Part shown: positions 7,150 to 15,570 of the stretch, piece after piece | Position numbering within the stretch: position 1 is the stretch's first letter | Layout of the letters: the number at the start of each line of letters is the position of its first letter | Source: an uncultured Bacteroidales bacterium | Lineage (GTDB): Bacteria > Bacteroidota > Bacteroidia > Bacteroidales > Bacteroidaceae | Assembly: GCA_902776455.1 (NCBI GenBank) | Contig: CACYQI010000025.1 | Location: 1-46,378 of the forward strand | Direction of reading: 5' to 3' | DNA: 46,378 nucleotides | The notes under the pieces: generated by a model | The model's input: only the letters and a program-made list of their open reading frames with translations | What the model was told of the DNA's origin: nothing | Database searches by the model: none | Translations under genes and position numbers: made by a program

Positions 7150-7824
7150 ATGGTAAATGACTATGCTCTTCTCACTCGCCTTCCGCTACTGCAAGGCATC
7201 AGCAGCACAGAACTTCTGGGCTGGGAGGAGGCTCTTCGGCTCGACATCGACGAGCTGCCGGCCTCCAGCCTCCCCCTCATCCGGCAAGGCGACAACTGCT
7301 CGCAGCTGCTCTATCTGGTCTCCGGAGAACTGCTGAGAGAGCATCGTTCAAGCGATGGCATCTACACCACGCGCTCCCTGCTGAAAGCCCCTGCCGCCAT
7401 CGAAGTGGACCGCCTTTTCGGCCTCAAGCCCACCTACAAGCATACGTACCGCGCAAAGACCGACGTCAAGATGCTGGGCATACGGAAGTCCCTGCTTAGC
7501 AGCCACCTGATGAAGAGCGAAGTCTTTCGCCTCAACCTGCTCAACGCCCTCTCGGCCTGTGCCCAAAAGCGCGAAGCGGCACTCCTCCCCACCAGACAGG
7601 AAGAAGCAGAAGAACGGCTGAGACACTTCCTCGCCACCATCTTTCCAGACAGCGAAGGCGAAGCGGAACTCATCATCCAAATGAAAGACCTTGCCACCTA
7701 CATCGGCGAAACGCGCCTCACCGTCTCGCGCCTCCTCAACCGCTGGCAGGCAGAAGGCCTCATCAGCCTCGGCAGAGGACACTTCGCCATTCACGACATC
7801 GCGGCATTCAAGGAACGTTTCTAA
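7150..7824 (+). CDS. Crp/Fnr-family transcription regulator
   Basis: A 224-residue regulator with an N-terminal cyclic-nucleotide-binding-like barrel (about residues 10-110; LIRQGDNCSQLLYLVSGEL) and a C-terminal winged helix (about 150-215; MKDLATYIGETRLTVSRLLNRWQAEGLI). No cysteine cluster for iron-sulphur binding is seen, so the ligand is unknown. Start ATG 7150 follows a five-codon mini-frame ATGGTAAATGATTAA (7135-7149) whose sequence nearly duplicates the true start context. The gene stands alone and converges on the large surface-protein gene across a hairpin. Confidence 0.85.
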   Translation: MVNDYALLTRLPLLQGISSTELLGWEEALRLDIDELPASSLPLIRQGDNCSQLLYLVSGELLREHRSSDGIYTTRSLLKAPAAIEVDRLFGLKPTYKHTYRAKTDVKMLGIRKSLLSSHLMKSEVFRLNLLNALSACAQKREAALLPTRQEEAEERLRHFLATIFPDSEGEAELIIQMKDLATYIGETRLTVSRLLNRWQAEGLISLGRGHFAIHDIAAFKERF

Positions 7825-7840
7825 ATGTCTGAAAATACGT

Positions 7841-7878
7841 CACCCCACCCTCGAGGCATAAACCTCTCGGATGGGGTG
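7841..7878. terminator. Hairpin terminator between convergent genes
   Basis: CACCCCACCCTCGAGG pairs with CCTCTCGGATGGGGTG across a six-base loop, with three mismatches. It lies just after the regulator stop and before the convergent surface-protein gene. The trailing T-run is weak. Confidence 0.55.
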
Positions 7879-7934
7879 TCGTCAATTATACAAATCCTAT
7901 GGATTCACTTTTTCACCTTTTTACTTTTTAACCT

Positions 7935-10900
7935 TTACCTTATCAGCACCTTCTTCTTGTCGATGATGTTGACTTGGTTCTCCTTCGGCACGGCTTGCCT
8001 GCGGCCGCTCAGGTCGTAGATTGATTGACCATTGACCATTGACGATTGACCATTAGCCTCGTCGATTCTATCCTCAAAGTCCTGTCCGTAGGTCTTGAAG
8101 CTACGCTCGCGCTGGATGACCTTCTGCTCCACGTTGCCTGCCGAGTCGGTTGCCAATACGCAGAAGCCGTAGTCGATGCCCTCGAAGATATGGTAGTCGA
8201 ACTGCGGACTTTCCGTCTCGCCTTCCTTCCACCACGGCGCATTCTCGCCAGCCTGCACGTACCAAGTGTACTTCCAGACGCCCGACCTGGCATCGAAAGC
8301 ATCCGCCGTAATGCGCAACGTGCTGTCGTTCACCATCCACGAGTTGTCGATGACACTGCTCGGCGCCACCGCATCCACGATGTTCGTCCAAGTGGGAGTC
8401 AAGATGGCTTCCTCGTAGTCGAAGACGATGCCAGCGCGGTTCTTGATTTGCGTGCCGTCGGCCTTACCAGACTTCACACCAACCTCGAACATCACTTCGC
8501 CGATGCCCGACGTGCCGTTGTAGTTGACGGGCAGGATACCTTGCATCAAGTCGTCCGTCGGCTCCATCGTCATCGGGTCGAGGCTCTGGAGTGTCCATTG
8601 GGCGATGCCGTTCTTCTGGTTGAACGTCCCATCCACTTGAGCAATGGCATTGATTTCAGGCCGCATGTCGATGGTCTTCACGAAGCTCGTCACATTGTTC
8701 TTGGTCACGACATCCGCCGCATCGAGGAACGCCTCTCTACTGCCAATCCTGATGCCCGTCGGCATGAACCTCGTCAAGTCAAAGACCTTGTTATCCAACG
8801 TGTCCTTGATGACAATCGTATGCGCCGCCGCCGTAGCAAACGTCGTGTCGTTCTCGAACTCAATCGTGTAGTTCACCCGAGCCACACTGTCTGCAATGAA
8901 CTTGCTCCCAGCTTCCGACAGATAACCGTAGATGTCATTGGGGTCAGAAGGAGGTTGAGGCGTAGAAGTGCCACCGCCGCCGTCTGGATCTGGAGGACAA
9001 TTTGGCTTTGTCTTGAATGAGGAAGAACAATTCATAATACTTGCAGGAACTGTTACACCTCTACCCATAGCAACAACAACCTCTGCGGCTAATTTCAATT
9101 TCTTAAAGCCTCCACATGATAAAATTGCACCTAAAGTAGATATGCCATTAGCTAAACCGTTAAATGAGAACAACTTATCTTTTAGGCTTTTATCTCTGTC
9201 ACATGCAAGAGTTGCGGAAAAAGACGAAGCACTACCAATGGCAGAACTTGCGCATCCAGCAATTTCTGCAATAATAGCACCAACTCCAGAAGTTCCTGCT
9301 GTTTCTGGTGCAGCCGCTGCGAGCAATAATGCTGTTATATCTGCTATAGCTGATGCAGCATCAGCTATACATTCAATTTTCTCATGATAGCAACAAAAGC
9401 TTTCTACAGGTCCTTTTCGTCTTGAATCATTTGGATTAACAAAACCGCTATCATATTGATCTGGAATTCCAGCCCAAAGTTCAACCGTTTCCGTTGCATT
9501 AATCTTTATTGTAATTGTTTTTGTTGAATGTGGAGATAAATTGACAAAAAAACAAGCACAACGAATAGTTATACTGTCATTGATGCTTTCGTCAAAGCTA
9601 CGAACTTTCACAAAATAATGATCGTCACCTACCTCTTCGGATAATTCTTTTATTTTGCTTAGTTCAGATATTGACATTCCTTCTTTATCCGTTATGTAAT
9701 CATAAAGGCTATTCAACGCTAATCCGTTTATTTTCAAATGGGAGATATCCTCTGTGCTGTGACTTGAAATATGCATCGAGATAGGCACCGCATACGCTGT
9801 CATATTACCTTTGTTGGAAATCTTGATGGTGTATGTCGTTGATGTGCCACGCAGGAAGGTTGATGGGAAGGTGACATCTGTTGCCAGTTCGATGTCAACA
9901 GCTTCTTCGACTGTCACGACATTAGCGACGGGCTTGTCCTCTTCTGTGAAGTGGAACACGGCATTGTAATCGCCAAGCGTTGCGGCGGTGAAGTCAAAGG
10001 TCACGGCTGTCTCGGCATCGCTGTCGTGGCTGACATCAACAGAGTGTATTGTGTCGCCTGGGGCAATCACTAAGTCAACTGCGTAGAGGTCGCGGAAGCC
10101 ATTGCCCTTGAAGGAGATGGTGCTGCAACCGCCGTTGCCGACCCGATGCACGTCCCAATCGACCACATCGTACTTATCCATGTGCATGTATTCAAGCGTC
10201 ATATCTTCTTTGCTGCCTGTTACATCATGCACAGCAAGGTAGTACGTACCATTCTCCCAAGTATGGATGCCGCTCCAGTTGACAGAAGCAGACTCCGAGG
10301 TCTTGAAGACCTCTTCGCCGCTTGGCGCGAACATCTGCACTGTCGCGGGCTGGCTAAGCTTGAACGCCGCCGTGTCACCTGGAGCTACTTGCATCGTGTA
10401 CCAGCGGACATCGTTCTCTGCCACCTTCGGGAATGTCTGTGTTGCCTGAAGCTCACCCACAGGATTAACCTCCTTGCTGACGCTATAGTCAATGAACTGC
10501 CTGCTTTCATCGGCAAAGTACCCAGCGGCATCGTAGAAGCGGATGTGGAAGTCGTTCTTTGCATACATCATGGGGTTGCCGTCTTTCATTTCGAAGTGGA
10601 AGCATGAGGAACGAATCGGCTCGTGCTGCATCGGCAGCAGGGCGATGAGGGTGTAGGGGTTGACTGGTTCATCAATCGCCACCGTCTGCACCGTCGAGCT
10701 GTTGCTGTTCAGCCAGTACTGATACTTCGTGATGCCGTTATGCCCACTTGCTATTGCCTTTTCGAAGCTCTTCATGAAGATTCGTGTCACAGGTACGCTC
10801 ACTTTGCCATTGCTGTCTATCAGCTGGTAGTTCAGCGTGTGAAGGCCTGTCGGCATGTCTGCCACATCGAGCGTCTGCGTGCCGTTGGCTACGTCTATCA

Positions 10901-12083
10901 CATTCACCGTCGCTGCATCGTCGTCGAACCAGTAGCGGATGCTCCGGGCAGTAGCCGAGGCCATGTCGCTGTTTATCTTGAGGAACACCGACGAGCAGGG
11001 AGCGCCCAGCGTGCCGTTGCTGTTGGCAATTTGATAGTGTACGGTGTGTAGGCCTTCCATCAGTTCGGAGGCATCCAAGAGCTGTACGCCATCGGTGACA
11101 GCCACCTCCACTGCCTCTTGCCCTTCGTCGAACCAATAGCGCAGGGACTTGGCAGTGACGGTTTCGATATCGACACTCAGCCGCAGGAACACCGACGAGC
11201 AGGGAGCACCCAATGTGCCGTTGCTGTTGGCAATTTGATAGTGTACGGTGTGTAGGCCTTCCGTCAGTTCGGAGGCATCTAAAAGCTGTGTGCCCTGACT
11301 GATGTCGGCGTTCTGTATCGTCATCTCATCGTCGAACCAGTACATCAGCTTGCTCGCCTTGACACTCTCTGCTTCGAAGTTGCTTCCTGTCTTCAGGAAG
11401 ATGCCAGAGGCGATGTAGGCTGCTATGCCGTCGCTGCCCGTCACCTGATAGTGGATGGTGTGGAGGCCGTCAAGCAAAAGAGAAACGTCGATCGTCTGGA
11501 TGCCCGCCGAGGTTGCGGTCTTAGCGTTGCCTGCATCGTCGTCGAACCAATAGTTCAACGACTGGACTGTGGCGGCTTCGCTTTGGCTGTTCATCTTCAG
11601 GAAGATGCTTGAGCCGACATAGGCCAGGACATCGTTGCTGCCGGTTATCTGGTAGTGCAGGGTGTGCAGACCCTCTAACAGACTTGAGGCATCGAGCATG
11701 TATGTTCCCGCCAAGCCGTTGGCAGTTCTCACGCTATTGGCATCGTCGTCGAACCAATAGCGGAGCGACTGGGGGGTGGCGGTTTCGCTGTGTCCTGTCT
11801 TGAGAAACACGCCGGAGCTGATATAGGCCACATCATCCTCGCTGTCAATCACCTGATAGTGCAGGGTGTGTAGTCCTTCTGTCAGGCCCGACACATCGAG
11901 CGTCTGCTGTCCCGACACCTGGCTGACGGTCTGCACATTGCCGTCATCGTCGAACCAATAGCGCAGAGCCTTGGCCTGTGTGGGCTGAGGCAGCCACGAG
12001 AGGTCGAGTTCGTCCGGCACGGTCTGCCCTCGTGCCACAATTTGCAAGCAGAGGGCTATAAATAATATAATGTATTTACGCAT
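7935..12083 (-). CDS. Large repeat-containing surface protein with C-terminal sorting-type motif
   Basis: A 1382-residue exported protein; signal peptide MRKYIILFIALCLQIVARGQ. Residues about 30-450 hold six full units of about 69 residues plus one degenerate unit, each with RYWFDDD, a LDASxLxEGLHTLHYQ segment and an SSxFLK end. A Greek-key-like central region follows (GTSTTYTIKISNKGN). Next is an AT-rich Ala/Cys-rich stretch (about bases 9000-9800), a GGGG linker, then a DPNDIYGYLSE...YTIEFENDTTFATAAAHTIVIKDTLD domain of a type common in surface proteins. The C-terminus SIYDLSGRRQAV...NIIDKKKVLIR resembles secretion/sorting ends. An AATGGTC repeat encodes NGQSSMVNGQS just before it. Probably an adhesin or binding protein; ligand unknown. 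Confidence 0.85.
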   Translation of the reverse strand: MRKYIILFIALCLQIVARGQTVPDELDLSWLPQPTQAKALRYWFDDDGNVQTVSQVSGQQTLDVSGLTEGLHTLHYQVIDSEDDVAYISSGVFLKTGHSETATPQSLRYWFDDDANSVRTANGLAGTYMLDASSLLEGLHTLHYQITGSNDVLAYVGSSIFLKMNSQSEAATVQSLNYWFDDDAGNAKTATSAGIQTIDVSLLLDGLHTIHYQVTGSDGIAAYIASGIFLKTGSNFEAESVKASKLMYWFDDEMTIQNADISQGTQLLDASELTEGLHTVHYQIANSNGTLGAPCSSVFLRLSVDIETVTAKSLRYWFDEGQEAVEVAVTDGVQLLDASELMEGLHTVHYQIANSNGTLGAPCSSVFLKINSDMASATARSIRYWFDDDAATVNVIDVANGTQTLDVADMPTGLHTLNYQLIDSNGKVSVPVTRIFMKSFEKAIASGHNGITKYQYWLNSNSSTVQTVAIDEPVNPYTLIALLPMQHEPIRSSCFHFEMKDGNPMMYAKNDFHIRFYDAAGYFADESRQFIDYSVSKEVNPVGELQATQTFPKVAENDVRWYTMQVAPGDTAAFKLSQPATVQMFAPSGEEVFKTSESASVNWSGIHTWENGTYYLAVHDVTGSKEDMTLEYMHMDKYDVVDWDVHRVGNGGCSTISFKGNGFRDLYAVDLVIAPGDTIHSVDVSHDSDAETAVTFDFTAATLGDYNAVFHFTEEDKPVANVVTVEEAVDIELATDVTFPSTFLRGTSTTYTIKISNKGNMTAYAVPISMHISSHSTEDISHLKINGLALNSLYDYITDKEGMSISELSKIKELSEEVGDDHYFVKVRSFDESINDSITIRCACFFVNLSPHSTKTITIKINATETVELWAGIPDQYDSGFVNPNDSRRKGPVESFCCYHEKIECIADAASAIADITALLLAAAAPETAGTSGVGAIIAEIAGCASSAIGSASSFSATLACDRDKSLKDKLFSFNGLANGISTLGAILSCGGFKKLKLAAEVVVAMGRGVTVPASIMNCSSSFKTKPNCPPDPDGGGGTSTPQPPSDPNDIYGYLSEAGSKFIADSVARVNYTIEFENDTTFATAAAHTIVIKDTLDNKVFDLTRFMPTGIRIGSREAFLDAADVVTKNNVTSFVKTIDMRPEINAIAQVDGTFNQKNGIAQWTLQSLDPMTMEPTDDLMQGILPVNYNGTSGIGEVMFEVGVKSGKADGTQIKNRAGIVFDYEEAILTPTWTNIVDAVAPSSVIDNSWMVNDSTLRITADAFDARSGVWKYTWYVQAGENAPWWKEGETESPQFDYHIFEGIDYGFCVLATDSAGNVEQKVIQRERSFKTYGQDFEDRIDEANGQSSMVNGQSIYDLSGRRQAVPKENQVNIIDKKKVLIR

Positions 12084-12087
12084 AAGG

Positions 12088-13101
12088 CTATTCTGCTGCG
12101 CTGACTTCAATCTCCACACTCAGTTTGCCGTCGGCTGTCGTCTTGTTGGCAACGTTCATCTTGGTAATCTGCGGATAGGAAGGTGTCGTATTGTAAGGCA
12201 GTATGCCGCCGTGCATGCCAACTTCTGTTCCGTCGTTGCCCAAATAAGTAGTTTTGGCATCATCGCTCAACTCAAACTGCTGGTTTTCGGAGTAAGTACC
12301 GGTAAAGGACTTGAACACTTTGGACCACTCATTGTGGTTAACACTCTTATTGCCGGTGTTAGCAGCTTGGGCACCGAAAAGATTGCTAAAGCCAATAGAT
12401 ACACAGTTGGTGGCGATAGTGGTAGAAGGGAGTTGGGGACTCAAATTACTATTAGTGTACGTCTGATATATAATGCAATTAACCAACTGTGAGTTATGGA
12501 TATATCCAGGATTAGTTCCTCTATCACATGGCTGTATCACACAATTGATAAATGCTGCCGCCGTATTGCTTTGACCATAGTTATCGAACTCACCCACATA
12601 GCTGTTGACAAACTGTATAGTGCTTGTACCTCTGGGATAATATCCACTTGCTATTCTGCAATTGGCAAACATGGCATTCTTGATGTTGGCGTTGTCATCG
12701 TAGCTGAATTTGTAGAATTGGCTTTTCACGAAATACGGGCTGTTGAAAGTGCCTTTCATCGTGATGGTGCCTGTGTTGCGGATGCCTTCCATCGACAGGC
12801 GGTTGGCATCGGTGGAAGGAACATTGATGGTGTAGTCGCCGCTGATGTAGGTTGGTGAGGCATCGTCGATGCCTGTGCCGCGCAGGGTCAGTGCCTTTTT
12901 GATGTTCACGGCCTGAAAAGCACCGCCAGAGAGATTGATTACGTCGCCGCTCTGCGCTGCTGCGTGTGCCTGCTGTAGGGCATAAGTGCCGTAGTACATC
13001 GTGATGTTTTCACCATGGCTCAGTGTAGCCACCAAGGTGCTCTGTGCATAACTCATGGCTGCGACTACGAGGGCAACCAAAGAAAAGAATAACTTTTTCA
13101 T
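12088..13101 (-). CDS. Exported beta-helix-like protein
   Basis: A 337-residue protein with signal peptide MKKLFFSLVALVVAAMSYAQ. The mature region reads like a right-handed parallel beta-helix: GDVINLSGGAFQAVNIKKALTLRG, then short coils ending in TITMKG, NAMFANCRIASG, STIQFVNSYVG, AAFINCVIQPC and LVNCIIYQT. The C-terminus TADGKLSVEIEVSAAE lacks the sorting motif. It ends four bases before the ATG of the 1382-residue protein, so the two form an operon and probably act together at the cell surface. Polysaccharide binding or cleavage is possible but no catalytic residues can be assigned. Confidence 0.75.
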   Translation of the reverse strand: MKKLFFSLVALVVAAMSYAQSTLVATLSHGENITMYYGTYALQQAHAAAQSGDVINLSGGAFQAVNIKKALTLRGTGIDDASPTYISGDYTINVPSTDANRLSMEGIRNTGTITMKGTFNSPYFVKSQFYKFSYDDNANIKNAMFANCRIASGYYPRGTSTIQFVNSYVGEFDNYGQSNTAAAFINCVIQPCDRGTNPGYIHNSQLVNCIIYQTYTNSNLSPQLPSTTIATNCVSIGFSNLFGAQAANTGNKSVNHNEWSKVFKSFTGTYSENQQFELSDDAKTTYLGNDGTEVGMHGGILPYNTTPSYPQITKMNVANKTTADGKLSVEIEVSAAE

Positions 13102-13153
13102 TTTACCTTTAATTTTGTAAGTTAATAAAAATGTGAATTAAAAAGGGTTTGTT

Positions 13154-13333
13154 GTTTGGCGATTGGCAAGACACAATAAAAATAGGTGCAAGTCTTCCCG
13201 ATTTGCTGTCCTGAAGGTATCGCCAAACACCTATAATAGCACAAATGGAATCCCGCACCTACATCGGCGCGAGCATTCACATCTTACTTTGGCTATTATG
13301 TGTCGGATAAATTTTGGCGAAATTCTCAGGACA
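13154..13333. other. Intergenic region with several long complementary segments
   Basis: Complementary pairs are TTTGGCGAT (13154) with ATCGCCAAA (13218), ATAGGTG (13181) with CACCTAT (13227), TGTCCTGA (13206) with TCAGGACA (13326), and GACACAATA (13169) with TATTATGTGTC (13294, one bulge). The order of the arms is partly crossed, as in a pseudoknot or alternative folds. No credible gene lies between 13102 and 13472. It could be a structured RNA or the remains of a mobile element end; I cannot assign a known family. Confidence 0.4.
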
Positions 13334-13472
13334 CTAACCGCAAGAGTAAACACTCTATCTTCTTATGTCTATATGTTCTATGTCATTGTTGTCTTATTTA
13401 TGAATGATTGACAATTATATGTTTCACAATGATAGGGATTGGGTCAACCAATGACCCATTCATTCTTGGTTG

Positions 13473-13730
13473 CTATGTTGCGAGACTGCCATTATGGAGT
13501 TCATTGATGGGGAAGTACAGGTCGCGGTTCTTGCCCCAGGCGATGTTGCCCATGTCGTCGATATAAAACTTCTTGAACTTTTTCTCGTCAAGGTAGCGAT
13601 TGTACTGAGGATGAGGGTTTGCCGCAATCCACGAACCGAAGTTGATGGTTACTACTGCTCCATCGTTAAAGGTTAGCATTACCGTAAGCTTCCCCATGTA
13701 ATCGGCTTTCTCTATTCTCAAGTATTTCAT
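13473..13730 (-). CDS. DUF2442 protein
   Basis: An 85-residue protein beginning MKYLRIEKADYMGKLTVMLTFNDG; start ATG 13730 is chosen because it overlaps the upstream stop as ATGA. The pattern TVMLTFNDGAVVTINFGSW...FKKFYIDDMGNIAWGKNRDLYFPINELHNG matches DUF2442, a small beta-rich domain. DUF2442 genes are often paired with DUF4160 and have been grouped with toxin-antitoxin-like modules on context; the activity is not established. Confidence 0.85.
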   Translation of the reverse strand: MKYLRIEKADYMGKLTVMLTFNDGAVVTINFGSWIAANPHPQYNRYLDEKKFKKFYIDDMGNIAWGKNRDLYFPINELHNGSLAT

Positions 13731-14032
13731 TTCAATCTCTTTTTTATTGTGGTGCAAACAACTCTCTTCTTCTTTATGAAGTAATTGGTCCACTTGTCTA
13801 TGATGTTGTTAGCATACTGTCTTACGAACTGTTCTGCCACGTGCTGGTCTTTTGAAGTCAGAGGTGGAACTCCTTTCTTCTCCCGCATGGTAACTTCCTT
13901 GACCTTGCCATTCTCCATGATAATGTCAAACACAGACTCTTTATGGTCATGTTGCACATGAACATGTATGGAGTCATGTTCATTGGAGTGAAAGAAGAAT
14001 ACAAATCCAAAATATCTATAGATGTCAGGCAT
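13727..14032 (-). CDS. DUF4160 protein
   Basis: A 101-residue protein with the typical start MPDIYRYFGFVFFFHSNEHDSIHVHVQHD: the HVHV and HD residues are the hallmark of DUF4160. The C-terminal part LTSKDQHVAEQFVRQYANNIIDKWTNYF is helical, with basic residues at the end. It overlaps the DUF2442 gene by four bases and has its own promoter. The pair resembles a small toxin-antitoxin-like module; no toxic function can be read from sequence. Confidence 0.85.
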   Translation of the reverse strand: MPDIYRYFGFVFFFHSNEHDSIHVHVQHDHKESVFDIIMENGKVKEVTMREKKGVPPLTSKDQHVAEQFVRQYANNIIDKWTNYFIKKKRVVCTTIKKRLK

Positions 14033-14054
14033 TGTTTTGTGTATATTCCTGCCA

Positions 14055-14085
14055 CAAAGTTAGGGATTATTTCTTTACGAACAAA
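14055..14085 (-). promoter_or_regulatory. Complete promoter for the DUF4160-DUF2442 pair
   Basis: -7 box TAACTTTG (14055-14062) and -33 TTTG (14082-14085) are separated by exactly 19 bases on the minus strand, 22 bases upstream of the DUF4160 ATG. Confidence 0.7.
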
Positions 14086-14217
14086 GAAAAGCGAGAAAAA
14101 AGTTTTATTGCTGTCCGAATAAGGCAAGGAGCAACTATTCAGTGATTACCATATATCAGTAGTCCGTGCTTAGAACAAAGCGCGGCATTGCCCGACACAG
14201 CACGCCGCATTTACAAA

Positions 14218-14380
14218 TTACCCGTCACCCGTCACCTTTTGCGCTAACAGGGTGAAAATAAGCAGGGTAACGAGGTGACGGTACTGTCACCCTACCATCA
14301 CCCTCTCGTCACCTCGCACCCTGTTGTATCAAAGTGCAATAACTGGTAAGAGTAACGAAGTGACTGATATTAAGCAACAT
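14218..14380. repeat. GTCACC-rich dispersed element, copy 1
   Basis: Related in order and wording to 42128-42270: AGGGTGAAAATAAGCAGGGTAA, a GGTGACGGTACTGTCACC palindrome (one mismatch), then repeated GTCACC blocks, a TTGTATCAAAGTGCAATAA segment and GTGACTGATATTAAGCAACA. A looser relative lies at 18598-18752. No gene is present between 14033 and 14695. Confidence 0.75.
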
Positions 14381-14442
14381 TGTCCATTTGAGCCTATGAT
14401 ATATGGGGCGAGGAGCAAGGGGCAAGGGGCAACCATTTTTTT

Positions 14443-14533
14443 TAAGATTAAGGATTAAGGCTGATAGTGATGGCTGGCAGCAAAACAACCAAACTTTAAT
14501 CCGTAATCTTTAATCTTTTCTCCCCCTTTTTAG
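14443..14533 (-). repeat. Inverted fourth copy of the 93-bp element
   Basis: The 39-base core is present without change in reverse complement at 14459-14497. The flanking TTTAATCCGTAATCTTTAAT matches tandem copy 3 (GATTACGGATTAAAG) rather than copies 1 or 2. Short GGGGCAA heptamer runs flank it at about 14409-14433 and 14537-14552. Confidence 0.85.
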
Positions 14534-14561
14534 GGGGCGAGGGGCAAGGGGCTGGAATGAA

Positions 14562-14600
14562 AAAGGAGAGGAACAGCGGCGATTGCCGGTCCTCTCCTTT
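14562..14600 (-). terminator. Terminator after rplT
   Basis: AAAGGAGAGG and CCTCTCCTTT form a ten-base stem, followed on the minus strand by CTTTTTC. It lies about 95 bases downstream of the rplT stop. A perfect 18-base palindrome GTGAGAGCGCGCTCTCAC lies between them at 14673-14690. Confidence 0.65.
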
Positions 14601-14695
14601 GTTGATTTGTAAATCCTAAAGCGGTTACTTTACTTCACCTTGGACTTCGCTCGAGTTTGCTCCCGCTTGGAAGTGAGAGCGCGCTCTCACTTCGC

Positions 14696-15043
14696 TCACT
14701 TATTTGCAACCTTTGCTACCACGGCCTTGAAGGCTTCGGGGTAGTTGACGGCGAGGTCAGCGAGCACCTTGCGGTTGATTTCGATACCGGCCTTGTGCAG
14801 GAGTCCCATCAGTTGGCTATAGCTGAGGCCTTCCATGCGGGCAGCGGCATTGATACGCTGAATCCAAAGGGCGCGGAAGTTGCGCTTCTTGTTGCGGCGG
14901 TCGCGGAAAGCGTAGGTGAGACCCTTCTCCCAAGTGTTCTTGGCAACGGTCCATACGTTCTTGCGGGCACCGAAGTAACCTCTGGTCAAACCCAGAATTT
15001 TCTTTCTCTTAGCTCTTGAATTTGAATGACAGCGACAAGGAAT
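14696..15043 (-). CDS. rplT: 50S ribosomal protein L20 with non-ATG start
   Basis: L20 binds 23S rRNA domain I early in large-subunit assembly and represses its own operon in several bacteria. The body is unmistakable: [69 protein letters not shown]. No ATG exists in frame. A TAA (15044-15046) is followed directly by ATT (15041-15043), and reading from there gives [22 protein letters not shown], matching the usual [18 protein letters not shown] and a normal length of 115 residues. The only other plausible start, TTG 14989, would remove the first 18 residues. A TTTACGA repeat abuts the gene immediately upstream. Confidence 0.85.
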   Translation of the reverse strand: MPCRCHSNSRAKRKKILGLTRGYFGARKNVWTVAKNTWEKGLTYAFRDRRNKKRNFRALWIQRINAAARMEGLSYSQLMGLLHKAGIEINRKVLADLAVNYPEAFKAVVAKVANK

Positions 15044-15115
15044 TTACGATTTGACGATTTACGATTTACGATTTTAATCTTTAATCCTTAATCCTTAATC
15101 CTTATTCTTTAAAGG
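15044..15115. repeat. TTTACGA and TTAATCC heptamer arrays between rpmI and rplT
   Basis: TTTACGATTTGACGATTTAC units run directly into the apparent rplT start, followed by TTAATCCTTAATCC units. The region normally carrying the rplT ribosome-binding site is made of repeat sequence. Confidence 0.75.
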
Positions 15116-15173
15116 GGCTGTGCATTCGGTTAATAACTAAAGTAAATTTCTCTTTCCTGAGTGTTTCAGAGGT

Positions 15174-15371
15174 TTAGCGGAGGCAGAGGAGGTCGCGGAC
15201 CTGCTTCATGTTCTCGCGAACAACGATAGCGCTGTGGTCGAGGTTACGCTTCTGCTTCTTTGTCTTCTTTGTCAGGATGTGGCTGTGGTAGGCGTGGTGA
15301 CGCTTTACCTTGCCGGTTCCGGTGAATGTGAATCTCTTCTTTGCGCCGGAGTTAGTCTTTACTTTTGGCAT
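15174..15371 (-). CDS. rpmI: 50S ribosomal protein L35
   Basis: A 65-residue, strongly basic ribosomal protein of normal length: [50 protein letters not shown]. It sits between infC and rplT in the conserved order infC-rpmI-rplT and is part of the large subunit. Confidence 0.97.
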   Translation of the reverse strand: MPKVKTNSGAKKRFTFTGTGKVKRHHAYHSHILTKKTKKQKRNLDHSAIVVRENMKQVRDLLCLR

Positions 15372-15429
15372 TTTTTTAAATTTTTAATTATTTGTTATTA
15401 ATTAATATATGATGTGGCAACGCATATAC

Positions 15430-15560
15430 CAGGGCGTTACGCACTATCCTTTTCTGTAATTCATAATTATTAATTCATAATTCATAATTGTTTTCTTGTA
15501 ATACTTCTCTCAACCATTACTCAGCCGCTGCTAAATTATGAATTGAGAATTATGAATTAT
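15430..15560. repeat. AATTCAT/ATGAATT repeats in inverted orientation
   Basis: TAATTCATAATTATTAATTC units on the left face ATTATGAATTATGAATTG units on the right, immediately beyond the infC stop. The two blocks could form a long AT-rich hairpin in the infC-rpmI spacer. Confidence 0.6.
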
Positions 15561-15570
15561 GAATTGGACT

